From NCBI GenBank assembly GCA_002163135.1, contig MAAN01000015.1, positions 28,976-92,975 on the forward strand: a DNA stretch of 64,000 bases. The letters are read 5' to 3'. The translations under genes and the position numbers were made by a program. The DNA comes from Alphaproteobacteria bacterium 46_93_T64. Its GTDB lineage: Bacteria > Pseudomonadota > Alphaproteobacteria > Sneathiellales > Sneathiellaceae. Under the pieces are notes generated by a model that saw only the letters and a list, made by a program, of their open reading frames with translations, ran no database searches and was not told where the DNA came from. Shown in pieces: positions 36,288 through 44,906 of this stretch (position 1 is its first letter; each line of letters starts with the position of its first letter).

Positions 36288-39038
36288 TTAATCCTCGTCG
36301 CCAACACCGACAATGATGCCTTGCGCCGCCAAATCTAAGACACCGCCCTCAGAAAGCGAGACATCGCTGAAAGTTATGGAGAAGAACGGATAGGGTCCTT
36401 CGTCGGATATGGTTAGGACGCTGTCTCCCGAAACGACATCGATGGTGACGGCCGCCGCTCGATCATCCGCGCTGGCAATGCCAAGATCGTCAAATAACTT
36501 ATCAAGATCGACGGTGTCGACGCCTTCGAAATCAGTGATTGTATCGTGACCATCTTCGAAGACATGGTTATACAAAAAGGTATCCGCACCACTACCACCT
36601 GTCAAAATGTCGTTTCCGAAACCACCGATCATTGTGTCATCGCCACCTTCACCCTCCAATGTGTCTTGGAATAGAGTGATTGTGTGTTCAATAAGCCCGT
36701 TTTCCTTTTCGTCTTCAAACCGGAAATCTAACAGGAATTCAAAAGGCAGATCGTACTCAAGATCACCATCTATGACATAGAAATCACCGACCAATAGATC
36801 ATCCCCATCACCGCCACATAAGTGATCGCTGAAGGCGGTTAATTCCTCCCCAAAATCGCCGCCATACATGAGGTCATTACTAAATCCACCATACATGAAA
36901 TCATTACCGCCACCGCCATACATGAAGTCGCCAGCGCCGAACAAGTTAAACTCCACGTCTCCGTCGCCATCAACCGCGAGGTCTCCGATTAGAATGTCAC
37001 CGACTTCACTACCGACAAGATTGTCGTTGAACATCCCGGCTTCATTACCAGTATCGGGTTCCACAAAATTACCGAGTGATATGTTAATGTCTGTATCTGA
37101 AGGATCGTTGATGTAGATGTCGCCTACTAAGAAGTTGGCGATATCCCCCCCCGTAACGGCTGCGCCCGCATACATTATATCGTTAAAGGCATTGAAACTG
37201 TTATTTTCAGATAAAGTGCCATCTGATCCAACACTATTGATGACATCTATCGAAAGCGTACTGCCAGAATCGGTGTCGTTTTGGAGGAGGAAATCACCCG
37301 ACATGATATCAGCGCCGGTACCGCCGTCCATCACATCGTTAAACGCGGCGAATTCATTGTCTGATCCACCGAATAAATGGTTTGAGACAGAAATGCTAGG
37401 GAAGAAACCGCTGGCAAAACCACCAAGATAGTAGTTGTCACCTACTAGGGTGTCATCTCCGCTGCCGCCTTCCAGCAAATCATTGAAAACGTTGAATTGG
37501 TTTCCATCACCGACAGTTATAAAATTGCTTACATTGACATCGTGATCTACGTCACTGCTATCTGCAATCAGGAATAGGTCATCCCCAACTACGATATCCT
37601 GACCCGCGCCACCTTTTAAAACGTCATTAAAAGCAGAGAAGATGTTGTCCGAACCCTGAGATATTGAATTCGAAACGTTGAGGGTGTCATCCATCGCAGA
37701 TGACGCAGTAACTATTAAAAGATTGTCACCAGCCATTGTGTCGTCGCCAGCACCACCAACCAAACTATCACTGAAAACGTTGTAACAGTTGTCATCGCTA
37801 TTAAAGACATTGTTTGATACATCTAACTCAAATTCAATGTCATCAGAATCGTCAACCAATAAAAGCACATCTCCAGCCATGAGATCATCACCACTGCCAC
37901 CTTCAAGGACGTCGCTCATGGCACTAACTATATTCGCATTACTGTTGTTGAAGGAGTTATGCGCACTCATTTCGAAGGTTATCGAACTTTCCCCGAAAAC
38001 CGCGAGGACCATATCCCCTGCCATAGTGTCGTCGCCAGCCCCACCAACAAGGCTGTCATTAAATGTGGTCAGTAAATTGTTATTGCTGCCCCCAAATGAA
38101 TCATTGCCATAGCCACCTGTGAAATTGCTTTCAAGGCCTACAAAGCCATGAATGTCTTCTGAGCTATTTACAATTGCTGCCAAATCTCCAGCAAGTAGAT
38201 CATCTCCAGTACCGCCAATTAGGATGTCATCATATTGGTGGGAGGTAACACTATCAGCACCGTGGAAGTCATTTCTAAGGGAGAGTGAAAAATTTATCCC
38301 AAAGCTGAAACCTTCGGTTTCCAAGAGAAAATCACCTACGAGTGTTGCGTCTTCCGTCGCACCTGACAAATCGAGTAAATCATTATTGTTGAAGAGATCT
38401 GAGCTGAAACTATTAAAGCTATTGTGAAAACTAGTGAAGAAGGACACGCCACTGGAATTCGAACGAAATTCGTCACCAACCATAAGGGTATCTGATGAGA
38501 AAGCAATATCGCTGTCATTAATGACGCTTTCAGGAATTAGAGGCAGTTTCCACGTTGCGAGAAATGCGTCCACCGCGTCGTTAAATTCCTCTACGCAATT
38601 GGATTGAACGAGCTGTACTTGTTCAATTTCATCTTGCTCTTGATCATCTTGGTCAAAGACTTCAAATTCGAGCTCAGTTCTACCAAGCAAGTCTTCGATC
38701 GAAATACCGTTACCGATGCCGCCTGGATCGAAGTCGTTAAAACCGGCGCCGCCGCCAGTTCCGCCGCCGCCAGCAGGCCCTGCAGCTGGAGCAATATTTC
38801 CAAGATCAACCAATGTGGCGACTTCGTCAGCTGACAAAATTGTGCCATCCGCTAATGCTAATTGATTGGGAGTACCTGACGGGGTAGGGGAGAAGAAGTT
38901 TGTTAGGGTTGTTTGATCCCCTGATGCATTCGTTATGATCAGGTCGTCGGCTTGGCGACTAAAGGTCGTGTCTTGTATGGTTGCGGTGTCAATTGAATTA
39001 ACGCCGGGGCTCGCATTTACAACAGTTTGGTTAGCCAT
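36288..39038 (-). CDS. RTX-like calcium-binding secreted protein with long repeats
   Basis: A 916-residue acidic protein with no Sec signal peptide, as expected for type I secretion. An N-terminal domain (1-150) holds an LALADGTILSADEV segment seen in large type I-secreted proteins and a Gly-rich linker. From about residue 268 to 820, roughly ten units of 55-60 residues each carry FNDxLxGGxGDDxMxGD followed by some 40 residues of strand-like sequence ending NxFNxFND. Classical nonapeptides cluster at the end (GGFGNDILTGGSGADTFLY), followed by DTITDFEGVDTVDLDKL, a typical C-terminal secretion-signal region. No transporter genes are nearby. The function is unknown; an adhesin or surface-layer role is plausible. 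Confidence 0.85.
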   Translation of the reverse strand: MANQTVVNASPGVNSIDTATIQDTTFSRQADDLIITNASGDQTTLTNFFSPTPSGTPNQLALADGTILSADEVATLVDLGNIAPAAGPAGGGGTGGGAGFNDFDPGGIGNGISIEDLLGRTELEFEVFDQDDQEQDEIEQVQLVQSNCVEEFNDAVDAFLATWKLPLIPESVINDSDIAFSSDTLMVGDEFRSNSSGVSFFTSFHNSFNSFSSDLFNNNDLLDLSGATEDATLVGDFLLETEGFSFGINFSLSLRNDFHGADSVTSHQYDDILIGGTGDDLLAGDLAAIVNSSEDIHGFVGLESNFTGGYGNDSFGGSNNNLLTTFNDSLVGGAGDDTMAGDMVLAVFGESSITFEMSAHNSFNNSNANIVSAMSDVLEGGSGDDLMAGDVLLLVDDSDDIEFELDVSNNVFNSDDNCYNVFSDSLVGGAGDDTMAGDNLLIVTASSAMDDTLNVSNSISQGSDNIFSAFNDVLKGGAGQDIVVGDDLFLIADSSDVDHDVNVSNFITVGDGNQFNVFNDLLEGGSGDDTLVGDNYYLGGFASGFFPSISVSNHLFGGSDNEFAAFNDVMDGGTGADIMSGDFLLQNDTDSGSTLSIDVINSVGSDGTLSENNSFNAFNDIMYAGAAVTGGDIANFLVGDIYINDPSDTDINISLGNFVEPDTGNEAGMFNDNLVGSEVGDILIGDLAVDGDGDVEFNLFGAGDFMYGGGGNDFMYGGFSNDLMYGGDFGEELTAFSDHLCGGDGDDLLVGDFYVIDGDLEYDLPFEFLLDFRFEDEKENGLIEHTITLFQDTLEGEGGDDTMIGGFGNDILTGGSGADTFLYNHVFEDGHDTITDFEGVDTVDLDKLFDDLGIASADDRAAAVTIDVVSGDSVLTISDEGPYPFFSITFSDVSLSEGGVLDLAAQGIIVGVGDED

Positions 39039-39292
39039 AACAAATACCTACCTTTACTACATGAAATCGAAATTTCGAACCATTCCCCCGTTCGATTACT
39101 GAGTACAATTTTCTGTTTGATATTTATTTGTTTAGCAAATTACTAATATAAGCGCATCCCCCGTTTGAGTGATATAGGGGTGTTTATTTTAGTTAAATTG
39201 AATGTATACAAATATAACAGTGGTTAATTTTCAATTTTGGGTTGCCAGCAGAGAGAGAATAAGCGTTTTGCTAGTCTTCTCTCTGAAGTTTT

Positions 39293-39988
39293 CTAGTTAA
39301 GGTTGGCGCTGTAATAAATGAAATCAGTTAAATGCGAATCATTAAAGGCGCCGATTTTTTTTAAAATGCTTGGATTGTTTTTACGAAATCGGTTCCCGGT
39401 TGCTGCATCGTCATAATATATGACAACTGCTTCGTCAGGGGTGGACATGCCTGAGGCGTAGTTTATTCCGATCATACGTTCGGTAATATAGGTGTCTGGT
39501 AATTTTCTTGTGAGTTCTGAAAGATGTTTCAAATCAGTGTCACGGCCTGTGATGTCCTTGTTGTTATAGCGACTGATTTTCAAAATATATTGGCGATTTG
39601 AATTAGGAGCCGCGCTATTAGCCGTCGGTATATCGACCATATTCCCTTCCATAATAACGGGTGCGTTTTCACTTTTTATCAGTTTGGCAAATGCCGTGCG
39701 TTTATCAGGGGCAGCTAAGACTGAACTTTCACATTTGAGCAATACAAAGTAATTGGGCTCATCAATATCAATGTCTCCTTGCTCGCCGTTAATCTTACCG
39801 TGTCTGTCAATGTGACACCCTGTTCTAGCAATAGCGTCGTCACTGATTGAGACAGAACTTGGCTGTTCTAGGTCGAATAGTCCTAATACACCGATAGAGG
39901 TGGATTGGGCCGAAGCGCTGCTTGCAAAGAGTATTAATAGTGAGCCGCTGATAATTGAGGATATCGTTTTTTTCGAATAATTTGGCAT
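39293..39988 (-). CDS. Exported hypothetical protein
   Basis: A 231-residue protein with a signal peptide that ends at ASSASAQ (start ATG 39988 with AGGAAAA upstream; a longer frame to 40042 would hide the signal peptide). I do not recognise the mature sequence. It has two cysteines (TGCHIDRHGK and LLKCESS) that could form a disulfide, and a C-terminal INYASGMSTPDEAVVIYYDDA segment. It follows a small unknown gene by ten bases, so the two are an operon. Confidence 0.7.
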   Translation of the reverse strand: MPNYSKKTISSIISGSLLILFASSASAQSTSIGVLGLFDLEQPSSVSISDDAIARTGCHIDRHGKINGEQGDIDIDEPNYFVLLKCESSVLAAPDKRTAFAKLIKSENAPVIMEGNMVDIPTANSAAPNSNRQYILKISRYNNKDITGRDTDLKHLSELTRKLPDTYITERMIGINYASGMSTPDEAVVIYYDDAATGNRFRKNNPSILKKIGAFNDSHLTDFIYYSANLN

Positions 39989-39998
39989 ATCAGTTTTC

Positions 39999-40292
39999 CT
40001 ATTTAGTGAGGTGAATGGTGATTTTTTGATCCAAAAACACATCTGTGATCAGGTGGTGATCAGCCGTTTTCGCTTTATTCAAGGCCTGTATTGGCTTTTG
40101 TAGTAGATCGGTTGGGTGAGCCGGAAAGGGGAGGCTTGGCGCATGGCCTCGAAAAACAGCGGTAAATTGTTCAGTGTCCCAACTATATTCAAGCTGTGCC
40201 TTTGATACCCCTTCGTGATCGAGGCTTAGTTTCATGTTGCCATTTAGGGGCGCGCGGATATCGGCTTCAATTAGTGTGATTTCGTAGGTCAT
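39999..40292 (-). CDS. Small hypothetical protein
   Basis: A 97-residue cytoplasmic protein with no signal peptide and no recognisable family. The start is supported by AAGGAA eight bases upstream of ATG at 40292. It is mostly beta-like at the N-terminus (TYEITLIEADIRAPLNGNMK). It is divergent from a LysR gene and is the first gene of a two-gene unit with the exported protein downstream. Confidence 0.6.
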   Translation of the reverse strand: MTYEITLIEADIRAPLNGNMKLSLDHEGVSKAQLEYSWDTEQFTAVFRGHAPSLPFPAHPTDLLQKPIQALNKAKTADHHLITDVFLDQKITIHLTK

Positions 40293-40345
40293 CGAATGTT
40301 CCTTTGGTTTGTATTTTTCCGTGGAACATTGATATCGATAATTAT

Positions 40346-40365
40346 TTGGATTATAAATTGTCCAA
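40346..40365. promoter_or_regulatory. TTGGA-N10-TCCAA inverted repeat
   Basis: A short dyad in the 85-base gap between the divergent small hypothetical gene and the LysR gene, positioned as a LysR-type site could be. It is weak evidence. Confidence 0.3.
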
Positions 40366-40377
40366 TTGTGAAACAGT

Positions 40378-41253
40378 ATGGATCAAAAATTAACCACTAT
40401 GAATTGGGACGATTTAAGAGTTTTTCTTGCCGTAGAAAACGCGGGATCAATTCGCGGCGCAGCCAAAGCTATAGGAACTACCCACGCAACGGTTTCCCGG
40501 CATGTTCAAGCGCTAGAAGGAAACCTGAAAGGCGCATTGTTCGAGAGGCGACGGGAGGGGCAATGCCTCACTGAGCTTGGAAAACGTATTCTACCTTTGG
40601 CTCGCCAAGTTGAAGACGCAGTCGTCGCAATCGATCGCGCAGCGTTCTCAGCTGACACTGGCCTGGCAGGCTCTGTCACATTGTCTTTGTCAGAAAGCTT
40701 GTATCTGGCACTGCTCTATAAGCCTATCGATGAATTTATGCGCCGCTTTCCGATGATTGATTTGAATGTGGCAGCTACAGACAAGCTGACCAAACTTGCA
40801 TGGCGAGAGGCCGATGTTGTCATTCGTATAACAAAATCCCCACCGGTATCTGCATTTGGGAAGAAAATTGCTGAAAGCCCAATGACGCTTTACGCTTCAA
40901 GTCGGTATCTTGCTGAGCGCCCCAAGCTGGATCGATGGATTTCACTGGATTATGGACCGTCAAGAAAACCAACTATTCCAGCGCGCATTGCCGCAACAGC
41001 AGATACATCAGCTTTAGCCGTTCAAATGATAAAAATGGGGCAAGGTGTCGCAATGCTGCCTTGTTACATAGGTGATACTGATCCAGATCTGATACGAGTG
41101 CCCAATACAGAATTGGTCCCTGATATGCAAATTTGGATTCTAACCCACAGTGATCTCAGATCTAACCCTCGGGTGCGGGCTTTGATGGATCATCTTTATG
41201 ATGCTTTCGGTGATTTTAAATCAATAATTGAAGGGCAAAAATCTGACGGGTAA
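40378..41253 (+). CDS. LysR family transcriptional regulator
   Basis: A 291-residue LysR regulator with the HTH in FLAVENAGSIRGAAKAIGTT and HATVSRHVQALE, followed by the substrate-binding fold. A second in-frame ATG at 40399 would begin MNWDDLRVF, a common start for this family, so the N-terminus is uncertain by seven residues. It is divergent from the two-gene hypothetical operon and may control it. Confidence 0.9.
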   Translation: MDQKLTTMNWDDLRVFLAVENAGSIRGAAKAIGTTHATVSRHVQALEGNLKGALFERRREGQCLTELGKRILPLARQVEDAVVAIDRAAFSADTGLAGSVTLSLSESLYLALLYKPIDEFMRRFPMIDLNVAATDKLTKLAWREADVVIRITKSPPVSAFGKKIAESPMTLYASSRYLAERPKLDRWISLDYGPSRKPTIPARIAATADTSALAVQMIKMGQGVAMLPCYIGDTDPDLIRVPNTELVPDMQIWILTHSDLRSNPRVRALMDHLYDAFGDFKSIIEGQKSDG

Positions 41254-41341
41254 TTGTTGGCTAATTCACGAAGTTCCAAACGCGAACCCAAATCCTGGCG
41301 AATAGAGGCCGCTATTTATCACAACCAATACGGTTTCGGTA

Positions 41342-41358
41342 GTTGCGAACGATTATCA
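41342..41358. promoter_or_regulatory. Fur-like box, upstream copy
   Basis: GTTGCGAACGATTATCA. The same 17-mer occurs inverted 62 bases downstream with one difference, upstream of the iron-binding-protein gene. Confidence 0.6.
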
Positions 41359-41403
41359 TAATTAGTTGCTTTCTGGATATTGAGGGCGTATATAGGTTGT
41401 AAT

Positions 41404-41420
41404 TGATAATCATTCGCAAC
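41404..41420. promoter_or_regulatory. Fur-like box, promoter-proximal copy
   Basis: TGATAATCATTCGCAAC, the reverse complement of the upstream box at 16 of 17 positions and itself an imperfect TTGnnAAT-C-ATTnnCAA dyad like a Fur 7-1-7 site. It lies 20 bases before the start codon. Confidence 0.65.
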
Positions 41421-41439
41421 ATTAACCAAAGGAATTGAA

Positions 41440-42462
41440 ATGCGTATTTCCGCACTTGTTCTGACAGCTTCCGCAGCTGTGGCGGGCCTAACGGCTACGA
41501 CTGCTGCCTTCGCAAAAGAAGTAAACCTTTATTCTTACCGCCAGGAAAAACTGATCCGTCCTATTCTGGATGAATTCGAAAAAGAGACGGGTATTGAGGT
41601 GAACGTAGTTTTTGCCAAAAAGGGAATGCTGCAACGCCTTAAATCTGAAGGTATGAACAGTCCTGCGGATGCAATTCTGACAGTTGATATCAGCCGTCTT
41701 ATGTCTCACAAACAAGCCGGAGTTCTTCAGGCTATTGCATCATATGAGATTTCAAAGAATATTCCGGCACAATACCGCGACCCTAAAGGCTTCTGGTATG
41801 GTCTGACTGTACGTAGTCGCGTTTTGTTCTATGCAAAAGACCGCGTAAAGGCGTCTGATCTTTCGACTTATGAAGATTTGGCTGACCCGAAATGGAAAGG
41901 CCGCATCTGTGTGAGATCTTCAACAAATGTCTATAACCAATCTATGTTGGCGGCAATGGTCGCACATAAGGGGTCTGATGCTGCTGAAAAATGGGCTGCA
42001 GGTATCAAGGAAAATTTAGCACGTAAACCACAAGGTGGTGATCGGGACCAAATTAAGGCCGCAGCTGCTGGCGAGTGCGATGTTGCCATCGGGAATACCT
42101 ACTATTACGGTAAAATGCAAAACTCTAGCGATGCAGTTCAAGCTGACGCCGCTAAAAAGGTTGCCATGTTCTGGCCAAATCAAAATGATCGTGGCTCGCA
42201 TGTAAATATTTCCGGCGTTGCTGTGACGAAAGCCGCGAAGAACAAAGAAAATGCCATTAAATTGATTGAGTTTTTGTCGAACGACAAAGCTCAGAAATTC
42301 TATGCATCTTCAAATTATGAGTATCCAGTAAAAGCTGGCGTCGAGATTAACGGGACCGTCGCAAGCTGGGGCACTCACAAATTTGATGCAATCGGATTGG
42401 ATAAAGTCGCTGATCAGCAAGTTGAAGCGGTAAAAATCTTTGATCGTGTTGGATGGCGTTAG
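41440..42462 (+). CDS. Iron(III) ABC transporter periplasmic binding protein (FbpA/FutA-like)
   Basis: A 340-residue class II binding protein for ferric iron. It has a signal peptide cut near TAAFAKE, the N-terminal VNLYSYRQEKLIRPILDEF, and GNTYYYGKMQ, the adjacent tyrosines that bind Fe(III) in FbpA/FutA proteins. Two inverted Fur-like boxes precede it and a strong terminator follows, so it is a single-gene iron-regulated unit; permease and ATPase must be elsewhere. Confidence 0.92.
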   Translation: MRISALVLTASAAVAGLTATTAAFAKEVNLYSYRQEKLIRPILDEFEKETGIEVNVVFAKKGMLQRLKSEGMNSPADAILTVDISRLMSHKQAGVLQAIASYEISKNIPAQYRDPKGFWYGLTVRSRVLFYAKDRVKASDLSTYEDLADPKWKGRICVRSSTNVYNQSMLAAMVAHKGSDAAEKWAAGIKENLARKPQGGDRDQIKAAAAGECDVAIGNTYYYGKMQNSSDAVQADAAKKVAMFWPNQNDRGSHVNISGVAVTKAAKNKENAIKLIEFLSNDKAQKFYASSNYEYPVKAGVEINGTVASWGTHKFDAIGLDKVADQQVEAVKIFDRVGWR

Positions 42463-42490
42463 TCCTCATATCAAAATCATAATGAATTAG

Positions 42491-42524
42491 AAATTGAGCC
42501 CCGTAATTGGGGCTCAATTTTTTT
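42491..42524 (+). terminator. Rho-independent terminator after the iron-binding protein gene
   Basis: A 12-bp perfect stem AAATTGAGCCCC/GGGGCTCAATTT, six-base loop, followed by a T-run. Confidence 0.9.
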
Positions 42525-42657
42525 GCCTTTGTGCTGCTGGTGACATTTTCACATCAATACTGGCCGCATCGAGCGTTGAACCTATATGTGCCGCCACCGT
42601 CTTACCGAGAAACATGGTGTTGACGAAAATTAGTAGTTGGCGAAAGACAGCGGAAAG
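42514..42657 (-). other. Unexplained 47-codon open frame after the esterase
   Basis: On the minus strand the frame directly after the esterase stop codon stays open for 47 codons (including VFRQLLIFVNTMFLGK and an internal ATG), ending inside the terminator. It could be a gene remnant or chance; no ribosome-binding site is clear. Confidence 0.2.
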
Positions 42658-43593
42658 TTATGCGAAAGCAGTTTTTAGTGCCTCAACGCCTTCAGTCGTT
42701 GCAATTTTTGCGGTATCAATAACGCCACCCAAATTAATGAACCCGTGGATCATGCCGGGATAATCAGTATGATTTGATCGCCCCCCAGCAGCAGTCAACG
42801 CCGCTCCGTAGGCAATTCCTTCTTGCTTTAAGGGATCGAACCCTGCGGTCTGGATGAGGGCAGGCGGCAGGTTAGATAAATCTTCAGCAAGAAGAGGGGA
42901 TGCCCGCCAGTCATTCTTATCTTCAGCGCTTTCCAGATAATGCCCTTGGAACCATTCCATCAACGTAGTCGTCAGAAAATACCCTTCGGCAAAATCCTTA
43001 TGAGATGATGTTTCCATGTTCATGTTTGTTGCAGGATAAATGAGCCACTGGAAGCAAGGAGCAGTTATGTTCGCATTACGTGCCATCAAGCAGACAACAG
43101 CGCTTAAATTTCCACCAGCACTGTCTCCTGCGACGGCAATTTTTTCAGGATTGCCACCGTATTTCTGAATATTCGCTAAAGACCATTGGTAGGCCGCATA
43201 GCAATCTGTTGGTGCCGCTGGAAACGGAGCTTCAGGGCCCATCCGATAATCAGCAGACAAAACGATGAAGTTACCTTGGTTGGAGATTTGGCGGCACAAA
43301 CTGTCATGGCTGTCTCGGCTGCCAATCACCCAGCCACCGCCGTGAAAAAAAACGACAACTGGCAAATTATCAGACGCGTCAGTTGGTGTGTAAAGCCGAA
43401 GCGGGATATCCCCATTGGGGCCAGTGATCGAGAAATCTTGACTATTACCAATAGGCACATTTTTTACGCAAAGTTTCTGTGCACGTTCTTCATAAGTTGT
43501 CTTGGCGTCGTTAGCGCTCATTTCGTCTAGGGGCGTAACTTTTGCCTCAATAGCAATGTCCAATACCCATTTTGCTTGTGGATCAAGTGTCAT
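42658..43593 (-). CDS. Alpha/beta hydrolase, hormone-sensitive-lipase family esterase
   Basis: A 311-residue carboxylesterase. The HSL-family oxyanion motif HGGGWVIG, the nucleophile elbow AVAGDSAGGNLSA, the Asp in AGFDPLKQEG and the His in GMIHGFINLG form a complete catalytic site. There is no signal peptide. It starts one base after the isomerase-like gene stop, so it is second in a two-gene operon. Natural substrates are probably short-chain esters. Confidence 0.92.
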   Translation of the reverse strand: MTLDPQAKWVLDIAIEAKVTPLDEMSANDAKTTYEERAQKLCVKNVPIGNSQDFSITGPNGDIPLRLYTPTDASDNLPVVVFFHGGGWVIGSRDSHDSLCRQISNQGNFIVLSADYRMGPEAPFPAAPTDCYAAYQWSLANIQKYGGNPEKIAVAGDSAGGNLSAVVCLMARNANITAPCFQWLIYPATNMNMETSSHKDFAEGYFLTTTLMEWFQGHYLESAEDKNDWRASPLLAEDLSNLPPALIQTAGFDPLKQEGIAYGAALTAAGGRSNHTDYPGMIHGFINLGGVIDTAKIATTEGVEALKTAFA

Positions 43594-43594
43594 C

Positions 43595-44197
43595 TTAGCA
43601 GCTTTCTTTTAATTTTTTTTCTACAAAATGTAGCCTGTCCTGCCCCCAAAATATTTCTTCTCCGATCACATAACTTGGGGCACCAAAGACACCGCGATCT
43701 ATTGCTTCTTTTGTATAAGATTCATACTCGTCGAGCAGATCTGTGTTTTCGCTCTCTGCAAACATATTTTGACCGTCAAACCCGGCGCTTTGCGCCTCAT
43801 CAATTAGCACAGCGGCATCTGAAATATTTTTGTCTCTTGCCCAAACGGCGGAAAGAAATACACCAGCAAGTCTCAGGTCATCTGCGCCAGCCTTTTTTGC
43901 GGCCATGACCATCAAAGCAGCTTTGGTATGTGATATTGGGAAAAACTTTGGCTGCAGTGTTAGCGGAACATCGAGCTCTTCTCGCCAACGTTTGAGTTCC
44001 TGCATCCTATAACGTTGCCTTTGTGGGGATCTTTTTGGTAACGGCAAGCCACCAGAGGCATCAAAAATAGTTCCAAAATCCACAGGTTTGAAGTGGAGTT
44101 CGGCATCGTATTTTTTTGCTAAATGACAAATACGATCATGGCCCAAATAGGTCCACGGTGATGCTATGCCAGCATAGTAATCAATTTTTAGGCGCAT
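43595..44197 (-). CDS. DsbA-family/2-hydroxychromene-2-carboxylate isomerase-like protein
   Basis: A 200-residue kappa-GST-type thioredoxin fold protein. The N-terminal block IDYYAGIASPWTYLGHDRI has the active-site Ser in place of a CxxC pair, and VFGAPSYVIGEEIFWGQDRL is the conserved cis-Pro and C-terminal block of HCCA isomerases. Such enzymes use glutathione in aromatic (naphthalene) breakdown, but many paralogues have other substrates. A strong AGGAGGGA site precedes the ATG. First gene of the operon with the esterase. Confidence 0.85.
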   Translation of the reverse strand: MRLKIDYYAGIASPWTYLGHDRICHLAKKYDAELHFKPVDFGTIFDASGGLPLPKRSPQRQRYRMQELKRWREELDVPLTLQPKFFPISHTKAALMVMAAKKAGADDLRLAGVFLSAVWARDKNISDAAVLIDEAQSAGFDGQNMFAESENTDLLDEYESYTKEAIDRGVFGAPSYVIGEEIFWGQDRLHFVEKKLKESC

Positions 44198-44279
44198 ATT
44201 TTCCCTCCTGCATGTGTTGGTACTTATTTTCGCAAGTTGGCATTGTTTTGTCTAGCAGAAGTGCTTCGTTAGGTGCGGA

Positions 44280-44906
44280 CTAAATCTGAATTTGGTTGCG
44301 CTGAACCAATAGCATTGCTTGGGTTCTGTTTTTAACGTCTAAGGTCTTTAATATGGCCGTTACATGGACTTTCACCGTTCCCTCAGAAAGCCTAAGGATC
44401 GCTGCAATATCCCGATTGCTCTGCCCCTCTGCTATCAGCCGTAATACACCTTTTTGACGCTTGGTAAGTTTTGCCTGTTGGAGCTGTACGTTTTGAGGCT
44501 TTGGATTGTCTTCAGTGGTTTGAGCCGCATATAAATGTCTTCGCCCTTCAATGAGAGCAATGAGAGCTTCTTTGTAAGTATCAGGAGTGGCAGTTTTGCA
44601 AATTATTCCATTGGGTCTGTGCCTTTTCAGGCTTTCCATAAGTTTGGGGCACTGGTTTTCCATCACTGCCAAAATGGGTGCTTGTTTGCTTCTGTAACGA
44701 ATTTTCCTAAGTGTGTATTGTTCCTTGTCGTCCAGAATGTTCGATCCGGTAACAATTAGGTCGAACTGTTTCTGATCAAGTAGTTCCCACATGTCTTTAC
44801 AGTTATCAGTTTCTTCCAAACTCATGGTTTGCTCGTATATCCCTCTCAGCATAAGAGTCAGGCTTTGCCTAAATAAATCATGTTTGTCTGCAATTAATAT
44901 ACGCAT
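44280..44906 (-). CDS. LuxR/NarL-type regulator with a degenerate receiver domain
   Basis: A 208-residue protein with an N-terminal receiver-like domain (1-120) and a C-terminal LuxR HTH (LTKRQKGVLRLIAEGQSN, then LSEGTVKVHVTAILK). In the receiver the usual DDH start reads ADKHDLF and the phospho-acceptor site reads FDLIVTGSNILDD where LLDLxMP is expected, so the Asp appears to be replaced. It may act without phosphorylation or respond to another signal. No kinase is adjacent. Confidence 0.87.
   Translation of the reverse strand: MRILIADKHDLFRQSLTLMLRGIYEQTMSLEETDNCKDMWELLDQKQFDLIVTGSNILDDKEQYTLRKIRYRSKQAPILAVMENQCPKLMESLKRHRPNGIICKTATPDTYKEALIALIEGRRHLYAAQTTEDNPKPQNVQLQQAKLTKRQKGVLRLIAEGQSNRDIAAILRLSEGTVKVHVTAILKTLDVKNRTQAMLLVQRNQIQI

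Noticed and set aside
36868..38834. Several long open frames on the strand opposite the RTX-like gene
   Set aside because: They are shadows caused by the low-complexity repeats; none has a ribosome-binding site or a protein-like sequence.
36288..39038. CRISPR-like regular repeats in the RTX region
   Set aside because: The DNA repeats are imperfect and in frame, and they encode protein repeats; there are no spacers or cas genes.
39067..39078. 12-base palindrome TCGAAATTTCGA before the RTX-like gene
   Set aside because: It is short and AT-rich and has no second copy, so evidence for an operator is too thin.
39248..39290. Hairpin CAGAGAGA..TCTCTCTG between the exported hypothetical gene and the RTX-like gene
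   Set aside because: There is no T-run on the strand that would need it, and the stem is a simple GA/CT stretch, so I do not call it a terminator.
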